From Myxococcaceae bacterium (GTDB taxonomy: Bacteria; Myxococcota; Myxococcia; Myxococcales; Myxococcaceae): a DNA stretch of 64,000 nucleotides. Positions within the stretch are counted from its first letter, which is position 1. Each line of letters starts with the position of its first letter. Positions 35,079 to 43,210 of this stretch are shown here, in pieces. The translations under genes and the position numbers were made by a program. Location: the NCBI GenBank assembly GCA_016926755.1, contig JAFGNZ010000048.1, positions 34,643 through 98,642 of the forward strand. Direction: 5' to 3'. The notes beneath the pieces were generated by a model. It searched no databases and was not told where the DNA came from. It worked only from the letters and a program-made list of their open reading frames with translations.

Positions 35079-36184
35079 CGCGCCACCACCTCTTTCACCG
35101 CGGGACCCCAGCGGAACTTCGCCGCGCACAGCGCGCGCCCGAAGCGGGAGTCGTTGAAGATGAAGAGCCAGGCGTGGCGCCGGACCTTGTCCGTCCAGTC
35201 GCGCTTCCACACCATGTCCGGCCCCAGGAAGTCGAACTCGCGCAGCCCTCGGGAGATGCAGTCCGCCAGCACCTCGTCCGTCAGGAGCTGGCCCGGGCTG
35301 CACTCCTTGAGGCCCTCGTCGTAGCCGGGCTTGAGCAGGAGGTAGCGCCCGCCGTAGGTGAGGCCGTACTGGAAGGCCACCGGCCGGCCCCCCAGGCGCA
35401 GGAAGTAGAGCGAGAGCCGCCCCGCGTAGGCCGCGTCCCGCGCCAGCTCCGTGTAGAAGCCTCGCGTGCGCCCATCCTGCGCCATCGCCGTGCCGCGCTG
35501 CCCCTTCCAGCCGCTCTGCTCGAGCGCGAAGCCCTCCTCCAGCTTGCTCTCCAGCTCCAGGCCGCCGTCCACCCGCTCGAGCTCGATACGGCCCTTCTCC
35601 TCCAGCTTCTTGCGCCGCCGCCGGCAGTTCGCCTTGAACCTGGCCTGCAGCGTGTCCTGGAAGGCCTCCCGGGTGGCGGGCAGCGGCACGTAGGGCGACT
35701 GGAGCGACTCCCACGTCCCGGTGGACAGCCCCGAGCTCCGCGCCTCCTCGAGCAGCAGCCAGCCCGCGCCGCCCTCCGGCACGTCCGTCAACCGCAGCAC
35801 GTCCCAGCTCGTGTCCACGCGCAGCCAGGCGAGGAACATCGCCGCGGCCGCCTCCGGATCCTGAGCGATCAGATCGAAGCGGCACGAATGCGGATTCGCC
35901 GTCCCCGAGAGCTGCCTCAGAGGCAGGCCGTACATCGTCGTGCGCTCCTCCAGCAGCGGCAGGGCGGCCGTCAGGTTCCCCTCGGCGTCCCTCAAGGTGA
36001 GGACCCGCAGCCGGGCCGAGGGCTCGAAGTTGTCGATCCAGGTGCGCAGGAACTCGTGGCGGTAGAAGAGCTCGTTGCTCGTGGCCTCCACGAGCGCATT
36101 CCACTCGGGCGCGAGCGCCATGAACCCCGCCCGGTCCGATACCTCCTGGACGCTCGGCGAGGGGATGAGCTTTCTGGCTTCCAT
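35066..36184 (-). CDS. exoG: ExoG-like GNAT/FemAB-type acyltransferase
   Basis: The 372-residue protein is a second Acetyltransf_6-type enzyme, related in layout to ExoI but divergent. It has ELFYRHEFLRTWIDNFEPSA near residue 45, CRRRRKKLEEKGRIELERVD near 190, FQYGLTYGGRYLLLKPGYDE and a closing LREFDFLGPDMVWKRDWTDK. I start at ATG 36182-36184, which has GGGGAG upstream. It is probably an N-acyltransferase for a sugar intermediate together with ExoH. Having two such enzymes around one aminotransferase suggests two acylated positions or two steps. Confidence 0.85.
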   Translation of the reverse strand: MEARKLIPSPSVQEVSDRAGFMALAPEWNALVEATSNELFYRHEFLRTWIDNFEPSARLRVLTLRDAEGNLTAALPLLEERTTMYGLPLRQLSGTANPHSCRFDLIAQDPEAAAAMFLAWLRVDTSWDVLRLTDVPEGGAGWLLLEEARSSGLSTGTWESLQSPYVPLPATREAFQDTLQARFKANCRRRRKKLEEKGRIELERVDGGLELESKLEEGFALEQSGWKGQRGTAMAQDGRTRGFYTELARDAAYAGRLSLYFLRLGGRPVAFQYGLTYGGRYLLLKPGYDEGLKECSPGQLLTDEVLADCISRGLREFDFLGPDMVWKRDWTDKVRRHAWLFIFNDSRFGRALCAAKFRWGPAVKEVVARWKK

Positions 36185-36254
36185 GTGTGCTGGACTCCCC
36201 AAGGCGCGGGGCCGTCGGGCTCCGCGCGTGGAAGGTGGGAACGCCCGCGGCCGG

Positions 36255-37331
36255 CTACAAGCCGCTCCGGGCCATCTTCAGCAGGCAGCGAGCCACCTTC
36301 CGGCTGTCGTGTCGGATCTTGGACCCCTCCTTGAGGAGATCCGCCTCCACGGGGACGACGCCGTGGGTGATCAGATCGCGACGGTTCACCGGGATGACAT
36401 AGGCCTCCTTGCGCGCGTAGCGCTGGATGGCCTCGGGCGGCGGAGGCGTGCCGTTGATGAGCACCGCGTCCAACACCGGGCCGGCGTGCTCGGTGATGGT
36501 CCGGACATGATCCAGGCAGTTCATGCCGTCCGTCTCCCCCGGCTGCGTCATGAGGTTGGAGACCATGACCTTGAGCGCCCGCGACTCGCACAGGGCCTGG
36601 GCCACCCCATCCACCAGCAGGTTGGGGATGACGCTCGAGTACAGCGAGCCCGGCCCGATGACGATGAGATCCGCGCTATGGATGGACTCCAGCAGCCCCT
36701 CGGCGGGCGGCGGAGAGCGCGGGCTCAGCGACACCCGGCGCACCCGGCCGTGGGCGCGGACGATGTTGCGCTCGCCCACCACCTCGGAGGCGTCATCCAT
36801 CCTCGCCACGAGCTGCACGGGAGACAGCGTGCACGGCAGCACCCGCCCCCTCGCCCCGAGCAGCTCCCCGGAGACGCGCACCGCCTCCAGGAAGTCCCCC
36901 TTCATCTCCGCCAGGGCGGCGATCAGCAGGTTGCCCACGGCATGGCCTGCCAGCCCCTTGGCCCCACCAAAGCGGTACTGGAACACCTGCGCGAGTGCGC
37001 TCTTGCCCCCCGTGAGCGCCACCAGGCAGTTGCGGACATCCCCGGGTGGCAGCACCCCGTACGAGCGCCGCAGCCGGCCCGAGCTGCCCCCGTCGTCGCT
37101 CATGGTGACGACGGCCGTGATGTCCACCCCCGCATCTCCCGGCTTCGGCCTGGCCCGCCGCGCCAGGCCCCGGAGCACCACCGGCAGCCCGGTGCCGCCG
37201 CCCATCGCCACGATGCGAGTCGGGCGATCCACATGAGGCTGCAGCAGCTCGTTGCGCCCCTGTTGCTGGGCAAGCCTCGCTTCCTCGTCCCACTCCTCAT
37301 GAAGCGGCGTATCCAGATCCATTGCCGACAT
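36255..37331 (-). CDS. exoF: ExoF-like YvcK/CofD family protein
   Basis: The 358-residue protein belongs to the UPF0052/CofD superfamily. Evidence is the nucleotide-binding start RIVAMGGGTGLPVVLRGL, TMSDDGGSSGRLRRSYGVLP, PGDVRNCLVALTGGKS, GHAVGNLLIAALAEM, and VIGPGSLYSSVIPNLLVDGV. B. subtilis YvcK binds UDP-GlcNAc and influences cell-wall precursor supply; that is established for the family. Here the gene is embedded in the polysaccharide operon between exoE and exoG, so I infer a role with UDP-amino sugars. ATG 37329-37331 has GGGGAGGGG upstream; the frame to 37412 is a low-complexity extension. Confidence 0.85.
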   Translation of the reverse strand: MSAMDLDTPLHEEWDEEARLAQQQGRNELLQPHVDRPTRIVAMGGGTGLPVVLRGLARRARPKPGDAGVDITAVVTMSDDGGSSGRLRRSYGVLPPGDVRNCLVALTGGKSALAQVFQYRFGGAKGLAGHAVGNLLIAALAEMKGDFLEAVRVSGELLGARGRVLPCTLSPVQLVARMDDASEVVGERNIVRAHGRVRRVSLSPRSPPPAEGLLESIHSADLIVIGPGSLYSSVIPNLLVDGVAQALCESRALKVMVSNLMTQPGETDGMNCLDHVRTITEHAGPVLDAVLINGTPPPPEAIQRYARKEAYVIPVNRRDLITHGVVPVEADLLKEGSKIRHDSRKVARCLLKMARSGL

Positions 37332-37398
37332 CCCCCGACCCCTCCCCGCCCATGCCACCACGATGACAGCCCTACCCCACCCCCGCGCGGCCCCGCCG

Positions 37399-38769
37399 CT
37401 ACCGCGCTCCACGCCCGAGCAGCACGTGCCGCACGGTGTGGAAGATGATGCCCAGGTCCAGGAACAGCGACCCGTTCTTCACGTAGTACAGGTCGAACTC
37501 CAGCTTGTTGCGCGCGTCCTCCACGGAGGCGCCGTAGGGATAGCGGATCTGCGCCCACCCCGTGATGCCCGGCTTCACCGCCTCGCGCAGCCCGTAGAAG
37601 GGGATCTGCTTATTGAGCTGCTCGACGAACACCGGGCGCTCCGGCCTCGGCCCCACGAAGCTCATGTCCCCTACCAGCACATTGAAGACCTGGGGGATCT
37701 CGTCCATGCGCGTCTTGCGGATGAAGCGGCCCACCCGGGTGACGCGGTCGTCATTGGCCCGCGCCCACACCGCGCCGTCCTTCTCCGCGTCCGTGCGCAT
37801 GCTGCGGAACTTCCACAGCCGGTAGGCTCTGCCTCCCAGCCCCACGCGCTCCTGCCGGTAGGAGACGGGCCCCTTCGAGTCCAGCTTGATGGCCAGGGCC
37901 ACCAGCACCAGGAGGGGGGAGGCCAGCACCAGCAGCAGCGACGCGACGAGGATGTCGAACACCCGCTTGCACGCCCGCCGCAGCGGCGACGGGGTCAGCT
38001 CGTCCGCGAAGGCGAAGTCGCTGGCGCGCAGGTGCTGCACGGGGATGCGGCGCAGCACTCGCTCGCAGAAGCCGGTGGAGTCATACACCCGCCGCCCCGC
38101 CAGGCGGCAGCGCAGCAGCGCATCCACCCAGTTGGCGCCGCGCATGTCGTCCGTGGCCTGCACCACGTACTCGGCGTTGAGGCGCGCGGCCAGCTCATCC
38201 AGCGGCCCCACCTCATCCCTGCGCGGATCCACCATGGCCACCACGCGGTAGCTGCCCTCGCCCCCCTCCTCGATGGCCTTCAGCACGGCGCGCGCCTTCG
38301 CGCCATCACCGATGAGGAGGACGGCCGAGGGCGCCCCCAGCACGGCCCGGATGGCCGCGCGCACCGTCAGCGTGCCGGCCAGCGCTCCCATCGCGCCGCC
38401 CAGCAGCGTCCCGGGCGGCAGCCGCACCGGGTACAACAGCGCCACCGCCAGCATGCCCGCTCCCACCAGCGCCGTGGTGATGCCCGCCGCCTTGAGGAAG
38501 CGATAGCCCCGCTGCCGGTCCTCGGCGGCCACGCGCAGGTCGTACAGATCCAGCAGGTAGAGCGTGAACTGAAAGGTGAGGACGAACGCCGCGCTCAGGC
38601 CGAGCAGCCTCGGCACCAGCTCCAGCAGCGGCGGACGCGTGCTCTCGGGAGCGACCATCCACGCGCAGCCGGCCGCGCCCAGGACACAGGCCAGCGCGAT
38701 CGCCGAGCTCTCGGCAAGAAAGAACGTGAGCTTCTTGGCAGAGAAATAGTGATGAAAGACCCGAAGCAC
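37399..38769 (-). CDS. exoE: ExoE-like polyisoprenyl-phosphate hexose-1-phosphate transferase
   Basis: The 456-residue enzyme starts repeat-unit synthesis by moving a sugar-1-phosphate to undecaprenyl phosphate. It has an N-terminal membrane domain (four to five segments), a Rossmann CoA-binding-like region (SAVLLIGDGAKARAVLKAIE), and the PHPT core: CKRVFDILVASLLLVLASPL membrane hairpin, GRAYRLWKFRSMRTDAEKDG, DEIPQVFNVLVGDMSFVGPR, KPGITGWAQI. I prefer GTG 38767-38769 because GGAGG stands seven bases upstream. M. xanthus ExoE likely uses UDP-GalNAc; the same is an inference here. Confidence 0.92.
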   Translation of the reverse strand: MLRVFHHYFSAKKLTFFLAESSAIALACVLGAAGCAWMVAPESTRPPLLELVPRLLGLSAAFVLTFQFTLYLLDLYDLRVAAEDRQRGYRFLKAAGITTALVGAGMLAVALLYPVRLPPGTLLGGAMGALAGTLTVRAAIRAVLGAPSAVLLIGDGAKARAVLKAIEEGGEGSYRVVAMVDPRRDEVGPLDELAARLNAEYVVQATDDMRGANWVDALLRCRLAGRRVYDSTGFCERVLRRIPVQHLRASDFAFADELTPSPLRRACKRVFDILVASLLLVLASPLLVLVALAIKLDSKGPVSYRQERVGLGGRAYRLWKFRSMRTDAEKDGAVWARANDDRVTRVGRFIRKTRMDEIPQVFNVLVGDMSFVGPRPERPVFVEQLNKQIPFYGLREAVKPGITGWAQIRYPYGASVEDARNKLEFDLYYVKNGSLFLDLGIIFHTVRHVLLGRGAR

Positions 38770-38856
38770 GTGCACCCCTCCCCCCCCACCCACCTACCGC
38801 TGGCGGCCCCCACCGCTCCCACCGGACGAGCGGAGAGCGGCGGGGCGCCAACGGCC

Positions 38857-39594
38857 CTACTTCTTCACGTAGTTCTTCAGGTACGGAGTGCTGCTCACCT
38901 CCGCGCCGTTCAGCACGCAGCCCAGGATGGGCGCCCCGCCCAGCTGTTCCACCGCCTGGTTGATCGCCTTGGTCGGCGTGACGTTGGCCCGGACGACGAT
39001 CAGCACACCGTCCGCCTGGTGTCCCAGGATGCTCGCGTCCGCGAACGGCAGCGTCGGGGGAAGATCGATGTAGATCTCGTCGAAGCTCTCCCGAACCGCC
39101 GTGAGGAGCTGCTTCATCCGCGCGCTGGCCAGCACCTGCGTGGGCTCCTCCGGCGTGCTGCCCGCTGGGATGACGGCCAGCCTCGTGGCCTGGAACCGGC
39201 GCACCACGTCCCGGTGTTCGCACTCACCGGCCAGCAGCTCCGCCAGGCCCTGCTTGCCGCGGATGCCCAGCACGGAGGACACCTGGCTGCGCCGCAGGTC
39301 CGCGTCGATCAGCAGGATGCGGCGCTCGCTGTTGGCCCGCGCCGCCGAGAGCGCCAGGTTCACCGCTGTCACCGTCTTGCCCTCGCCGGGCATGGCCGAG
39401 GTGAAGGCGATCACCTTCATCGGCCCGGCTTCCCGCATCCGCTCGAGCCGGTAGTACAGGGTCCGGTACTGCTCCGCCGCGACCGAGGCCGGCGCCGTCA
39501 GCGTCACCACCCGGCGATCCACCGCGCTGGGGCTCCCCGCCGACTCGTCCACTCGAGGAAGGAAGTTGCCCGCCCGCTCCATCGTCTGATCCAT
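38857..39594 (-). CDS. exoD: ExoD-like bacterial tyrosine kinase (BY-kinase, Wzc cytoplasmic half)
   Basis: The 245-residue ATPase has Walker A (AFTSAMPGEGKTVTAVNLAL), A-prime (ILLIDADLRRS), and Walker B (IYIDLPPTLPFADAS). It also has the typical N-terminal QYRTLYYRLE segment that contacts the membrane partner. The C-terminal tail has only two tyrosines (TPYLKNYVKK), fewer than the usual Tyr cluster. ATG 39592-39594 has a better spaced GGAGG than ATG 39598-39600. It should phosphorylate its own tail and cycle with the Wzz-like ExoC. The M. xanthus counterpart (BtkA) is needed for mature spores. Confidence 0.92.
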   Translation of the reverse strand: MDQTMERAGNFLPRVDESAGSPSAVDRRVVTLTAPASVAAEQYRTLYYRLERMREAGPMKVIAFTSAMPGEGKTVTAVNLALSAARANSERRILLIDADLRRSQVSSVLGIRGKQGLAELLAGECEHRDVVRRFQATRLAVIPAGSTPEEPTQVLASARMKQLLTAVRESFDEIYIDLPPTLPFADASILGHQADGVLIVVRANVTPTKAINQAVEQLGGAPILGCVLNGAEVSSTPYLKNYVKK

Positions 39595-39625
39595 TCCCAT
39601 CTCCTCCCTGTTCCTTTCTTCAGCC

Positions 39626-41035
39626 TCAGCTCAGCGTGGTCGGGGAAGAAATCCCGTTTCGCGGCGGTGCCGTCGGCATCAACACCCGCTTCTCTGTCCT
39701 GCCCTGCATGTTCGGGACCACCGCCAGCACCGGCAGGGTGAGCCGCTCGCGCAGCTCCTGGCCGTCGCGAATGCTGTCGTCACGCATCTCCAGGATCACG
39801 CCGGTGAGCGCCCCCAGGCCCAGGGCGACGAGCAGCGCGATCAGCATGCCGCCGTACCGGTCCGGCCGGGCCGGGATGCCGGGGACTCCCGCGGGGGAGA
39901 TGACGTTGAAGAGGCTCTTGGAGCTCTTGGCCTCCAGCTCCTCGGCGATCTCCGCCTCCACCTTGCGGGAGACCACGCTCTGGTACTTGGTGCGGGCGAT
40001 CTCGTAGTCCCGATCCATCACGCTCAGCTCGTGGGCCCAGCGCGGGGTGTTGTCGAGGCGCCTCTGGTACGCCTCGGCCCGCTGCTGCAGATCCTTGATC
40101 TCGCCCTGGATGGAGGTGATCAGCTCGGCCACGCGGAGCCGCTCCTGGCGGTCCGCCACCAGGCGGCCCTCGGCATCCCTGCGCTTGGCTGTCATGGCCT
40201 CCAGCTCGCTCTCCAGGCGCTTGATCTCCGGGTGGTCCTCCGTCCACGCGGTGCGCGCGGCGACCAGGGACCGGGTGAGCCCGTTCTCCGCGGCCTCCAG
40301 GCGGCCGGCCTCGCTGTCCGCGTGGTTGCGAGCCCGAGCCAGATCCGAGCGCCGGGCCTCGGCCGCGCGCAGCTCCTCGGACTTGGTCTGCATCAGGTGG
40401 CTCACCCGCTCCAGCCCGCGCATGTTCATCTCGAGCTGCTCGGGCAGCTCGCCCATGTGGTCCACCTTGAACTGGGCGATGCGCTGCTCCCAGGCGGACA
40501 CGCTCCGGGCCAGCGCCTCCATCTCCTCATTGAAGAGCTGGGTGGCGCGCGCCGCCTGCGCCTGGCGCAGCTTGAGCGTCTCCTCCGCGAAGATCTCCGG
40601 CAGGCGGTTGGCCACCTGTGCCGCCACCCGCGGATCCCGGTTCGCGTAGGTGAGCTCGAAGGCGTTCTCCCCCTCCACGCTCACCGTGAGATCCTTGCGC
40701 AACTGCGCCACCGCGGCCTCCATCCCGTCCTCCGAGACGACGTCCGGGTAGAGCGCCATCTCCTCGATGGCCTTCTGGAGCACCGGCCGCGCCATCAGCT
40801 CCTGCCGCACGGTGAGCAGGCGCTGTTCGATCAGCTCGCTCACGGTGTGCCGCACCATCTCCTCGCTGGGCCGCTGAGGCTCCACGCGGACCACCGAAGA
40901 CGCCTCGTACATGCTCGGCCGGGTCATCACGACGGCCGCCCCCACCGCGAACACCGCTGCTGCGATGGCCCCTACCAGGGCCTTGCGGCGCCACAGGGCC
41001 ACCAGCACCTGGTCCGCCGTCATCCCACGCTCCAT
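39626..41035 (-). CDS. exoC: ExoC-like chain-length determinant (Wzz/PCP)
   Basis: The 469-residue polysaccharide copolymerase has an N-terminal Wzz segment (MTADQVLVALWRRKALVGAI) with a first membrane anchor. A large periplasmic coiled-coil part follows (about residues 120-370, for example ARATQLFNEEMEALARSVSA). The PNKR-type region SPAGVPGIPARPDRYGG precedes the last membrane segment (GMLIALLVALGLGALTGVI). A cytoplasmic tail with RERLTLPVLAVVPNMQGR follows, which would dock ExoD. GGAGGAG precedes the ATG. It sets polymer length and links Wzy polymerisation to export. Confidence 0.92.
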   Translation of the reverse strand: MERGMTADQVLVALWRRKALVGAIAAAVFAVGAAVVMTRPSMYEASSVVRVEPQRPSEEMVRHTVSELIEQRLLTVRQELMARPVLQKAIEEMALYPDVVSEDGMEAAVAQLRKDLTVSVEGENAFELTYANRDPRVAAQVANRLPEIFAEETLKLRQAQAARATQLFNEEMEALARSVSAWEQRIAQFKVDHMGELPEQLEMNMRGLERVSHLMQTKSEELRAAEARRSDLARARNHADSEAGRLEAAENGLTRSLVAARTAWTEDHPEIKRLESELEAMTAKRRDAEGRLVADRQERLRVAELITSIQGEIKDLQQRAEAYQRRLDNTPRWAHELSVMDRDYEIARTKYQSVVSRKVEAEIAEELEAKSSKSLFNVISPAGVPGIPARPDRYGGMLIALLVALGLGALTGVILEMRDDSIRDGQELRERLTLPVLAVVPNMQGRTEKRVLMPTAPPRNGISSPTTLS

Positions 41036-41060
41036 GTTCCGCTCCTCCTCCTCAGGTGCA

Positions 41061-42227
41061 CTACCAGGCCGAGATCAACAACCGGACCGCCGCGACGTTG
41101 CGCGCCAGATCCACCCCAGCCGCCGTGTCCCCCGCGCCCACCTGGGCGATACGGTCCACGGCGCCCTGCAGCGTCAGGTACCGGCTCAGCCGGTATTCGA
41201 CGCCGCCTCCCACTGCATAGCCCTGCGAGACATGCGGCGAGGCATACACGCTGAAGGCGCCCTCGCCCGGCGCACGCCCGTTGCGGAAGTAGCTGGCCGC
41301 GGCGTGCGCTGACAGCCTCCTGCTGAAGCGCCGCTCCAACATCACCGACGCGTAGTCCGCCCACAGCGCGGTGGTGAAGCCGCTGGCCCCCATCAGGTCA
41401 TGCCCCGCCACCACCGCCAGATCGAAGGCCTCCCCATCCCGCTCCAGCCCCACCTCGAAGCGCGGCAGCCAGCCGGACTCCCCGGCGGGAGGGGTGTAGC
41501 GGAGAGGTCCGGCGCGGACGATCACACTCATCGGCCGGGTCAACCGGTAACGCAGCCCGGCGAAGGCGCCGTGCGCGTCCGAGAAGGCATCCCCGAAGAC
41601 GAAGCCCTGATAGCGGTACTCGAGCCCCAGGCTGAGCCGCCGGGTGCTGCGGTACCAGAGCTCCACGGAGGGCACGTGCGTGAAGCCCGGCTCCTGGCCG
41701 GCCTCGTACACCTTGGCGGCCTCGAAGCCGTAGCTGGCGCGCACATCCAGGCGCCGGGTGGCACGCCCCGTCACGGACACCCGCGCCTGCCCATAGAGCG
41801 TGGGCGAGAGCGAGCGCGCCACCCCCTCGCGAGGCAGGGACGTGGGATCGTTCACCCGGAAGACGCGGCCGGTGAAGTCCACCTGCAGGCGCCGCGACAG
41901 CAGGTGGCGCCACTCGATCCCGCCCCGGTGATCCAGCGCCGCCCTCCCCGAGCCGTGGAGGATGAACAGGTCCGTGGCGTAGAAGCCCTCGCCATGGGAG
42001 CGCGGATCCTTCACCTCCAGCCCCAGCCGCGGGGACACCTTGGTCATGAACTGCCCCCCGGTGCCGCCCTCGCTGAGCCGGAAGTCGTCGTCGTAGCGCT
42101 CCTCGACGGCGATCCGCAGCGAGGAGTCCAGGACATTCGCCGCCAGCGCACCTGGCCCCGCGAGCAGCACACATGCCACCAGGAGCCTTCTGCCTCCGCC
42201 GATCATCGCCGCCCTCCTCGCGCACAT
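41061..42227 (-). CDS. exoB: ExoB-like outer-membrane beta-barrel porin (BBP2-type)
   Basis: The 388-residue protein has a signal peptide (GGRRLLVACVLLAGPGALAA). Alternating hydrophobic strands follow with repeated Arg/Tyr/Gly ends, such as RIAVEERYDDDFRLSEGGTG, LYGQARVSVTGRATRRLDVR, LSLGLEYRYQGFVFGDAFSD and AVGGGVEYRLSRYLTLQGAV, ending AAVRLLISAW. Those are beta-barrel strands. I start at ATG 42225-42227 (GAGGAGCGAGGG upstream); GTG 42267-42269 overlapping exoA and ATG 42204-42206 are alternatives. In M. xanthus ExoB (WzpS) is thought to form the outer-membrane pore for a short OPX protein; ExoA here is short too. Confidence 0.85.
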   Translation of the reverse strand: MCARRAAMIGGGRRLLVACVLLAGPGALAANVLDSSLRIAVEERYDDDFRLSEGGTGGQFMTKVSPRLGLEVKDPRSHGEGFYATDLFILHGSGRAALDHRGGIEWRHLLSRRLQVDFTGRVFRVNDPTSLPREGVARSLSPTLYGQARVSVTGRATRRLDVRASYGFEAAKVYEAGQEPGFTHVPSVELWYRSTRRLSLGLEYRYQGFVFGDAFSDAHGAFAGLRYRLTRPMSVIVRAGPLRYTPPAGESGWLPRFEVGLERDGEAFDLAVVAGHDLMGASGFTTALWADYASVMLERRFSRRLSAHAAASYFRNGRAPGEGAFSVYASPHVSQGYAVGGGVEYRLSRYLTLQGAVDRIAQVGAGDTAAGVDLARNVAAVRLLISAW

Positions 42228-42265
42228 CCCTCGCTCCTCACCCCAGCGCCCGTTCACCCGCCGCC

Positions 42266-42838
42266 TCACGGCACGACGATGGTGTCACCCGGGCGCAGCA
42301 CGACGTCCTGGCCCCCATCCGGAGAGATCAGATCGCTGTAGCTCACGGGGATCTGCCCGCCCTGGCCGTCGCTGCGGATGACGACGATGCCGTCCGCGTT
42401 GGCGAAGTCCGTGAAGCCGCCCGCCAGCGCGATCGCCTGGATCAGCGAGACGCGCCCGCGCAGCGGATAGGCGCCAGGGTTGGCCACCTCGCCGGTGACG
42501 AAGATGCGGCTGCTGTTCACCTCGCGGACGATGACCGTCACGCGCGGCTCCTGGACGTACGGCTTGAGCCGCGTCTTGATCTCCTCGGCCAGCTCGCCGG
42601 GCGTCTTGCCCGCGGCCAGCACATCCCCCGTCATCGGCATGGAGATGTAGCCATCTGGACGGACCGGCAGGGTGCGCGACAGATCCGCGTCCCGCCACAC
42701 CGCCACATCCAGGACGTCCTCGCGGCCGATGCGATACGGCTGCTCCGAGTTGTCCACCTTCATCGCCGGCTTGTGGGCACACCCCGCCAGGAGCAGTACG
42801 CCCACCACCGCCCAGAAACTCGCCCGCGTCTTGCCCAT
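42266..42838 (-). CDS. exoA: ExoA-like short polysaccharide export (OPX/Wza-type) lipoprotein
   Basis: The 190-residue protein starts MGKTRASFWAVVGVLLLAGC, with lipobox LAGC. Next is a polysaccharide export (PES) domain (YRIGREDVLDVAVWRDADLS, VRPDGYISMPMTGDVLAAGK, LAEEIKTRLKPYVQEPRVTV), then one SLBB domain (IFVTGEVANPGAYPL...DVVLRPGDTIVVP), and there it stops. E. coli Wza is about 380 residues with extra domains and a C-terminal amphipathic helix crossing the outer membrane; this one lacks all of that. The M. xanthus equivalent is FdgA/ExoA/WzaS, which works with a beta-barrel. AGAGG lies six bases upstream of the ATG. First gene of exoA-I. Confidence 0.92.
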   Translation of the reverse strand: MGKTRASFWAVVGVLLLAGCAHKPAMKVDNSEQPYRIGREDVLDVAVWRDADLSRTLPVRPDGYISMPMTGDVLAAGKTPGELAEEIKTRLKPYVQEPRVTVIVREVNSSRIFVTGEVANPGAYPLRGRVSLIQAIALAGGFTDFANADGIVVIRSDGQGGQIPVSYSDLISPDGGQDVVLRPGDTIVVP

Positions 42839-43210
42839 CGTTCGCCTCTCCTCCATCCGTGTGTCTGCTGCTTGCTCCCCCGCTGTCCCAGCGTGCTGGA
42901 GCGACGTCCCTTCGGCGCGCTTGCCGTAGCACTGGCCGTGCCACGCCCCCTCGCAGAGGAAACCCAACGGATCGCGGAGGGTTGCGCGTTGCACTGCGCG
43001 TGGAGGCCTCAGGGGTCGGGAAAATTTCCTGTCAGGAGGACTGTCGATCCTCCCCGCGCGTTGCGCAGATCCGCACCCAGGTTGGGAAAAGGTTTGCCCT
43101 CTTGGACCCGCCGCGCTCCACATCCCTGGCGCGCAGGCCCGGCACATGGATTGAAAGAGGTGGGGAACGATCTACGGGCGACAAGCCCGGTGCCGAGGAG
43201 TGAGCGTTCG
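42839..43210. other. Intergenic region between exoA and a small membrane protein gene
   Basis: This 372-base gap between divergent genes holds the exoA sigma-54-type promoter (42927-42943). The rest (about 42950-43200) contains no convincing gene. It includes AT-richer islands near 43020-43030 and 43083-43095 and would be the natural place for upstream activator sites. I could not define a specific repeated operator in it. Confidence 0.6.
42927..42943 (-). promoter_or_regulatory. Sigma-54-type promoter of exoA operon
   Basis: The minus strand reads TGGCACGGCCAGTGCTA: a perfect -24 half TGGCACG, four bases, and a -12 half GTGCT. There are exactly ten bases between GG and GC. Only the first T of the consensus TTGCT is changed. 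The predicted start near 42915 gives a leader of about 77 bases before exoA. An enhancer-binding protein would be required. Confidence 0.8.

Noticed and set aside
32796..35324. 842-codon plus-strand ORF opposite exoG/H/I
   Set aside because: It is antisense to three recognisable genes, has biased Arg/His/Pro composition and no domain. A typical high-GC shadow frame.
33900..36104. Fusion of ExoH with a long N-terminal extension
   Set aside because: The extension is out-of-frame exoG sequence rich in Gly/Arg; ExoH begins at 35078.
37363..39741. 792-codon plus-strand ORF opposite exoD/E
   Set aside because: Antisense shadow with no motif, while the minus strand has complete PHPT and BY-kinase motifs.
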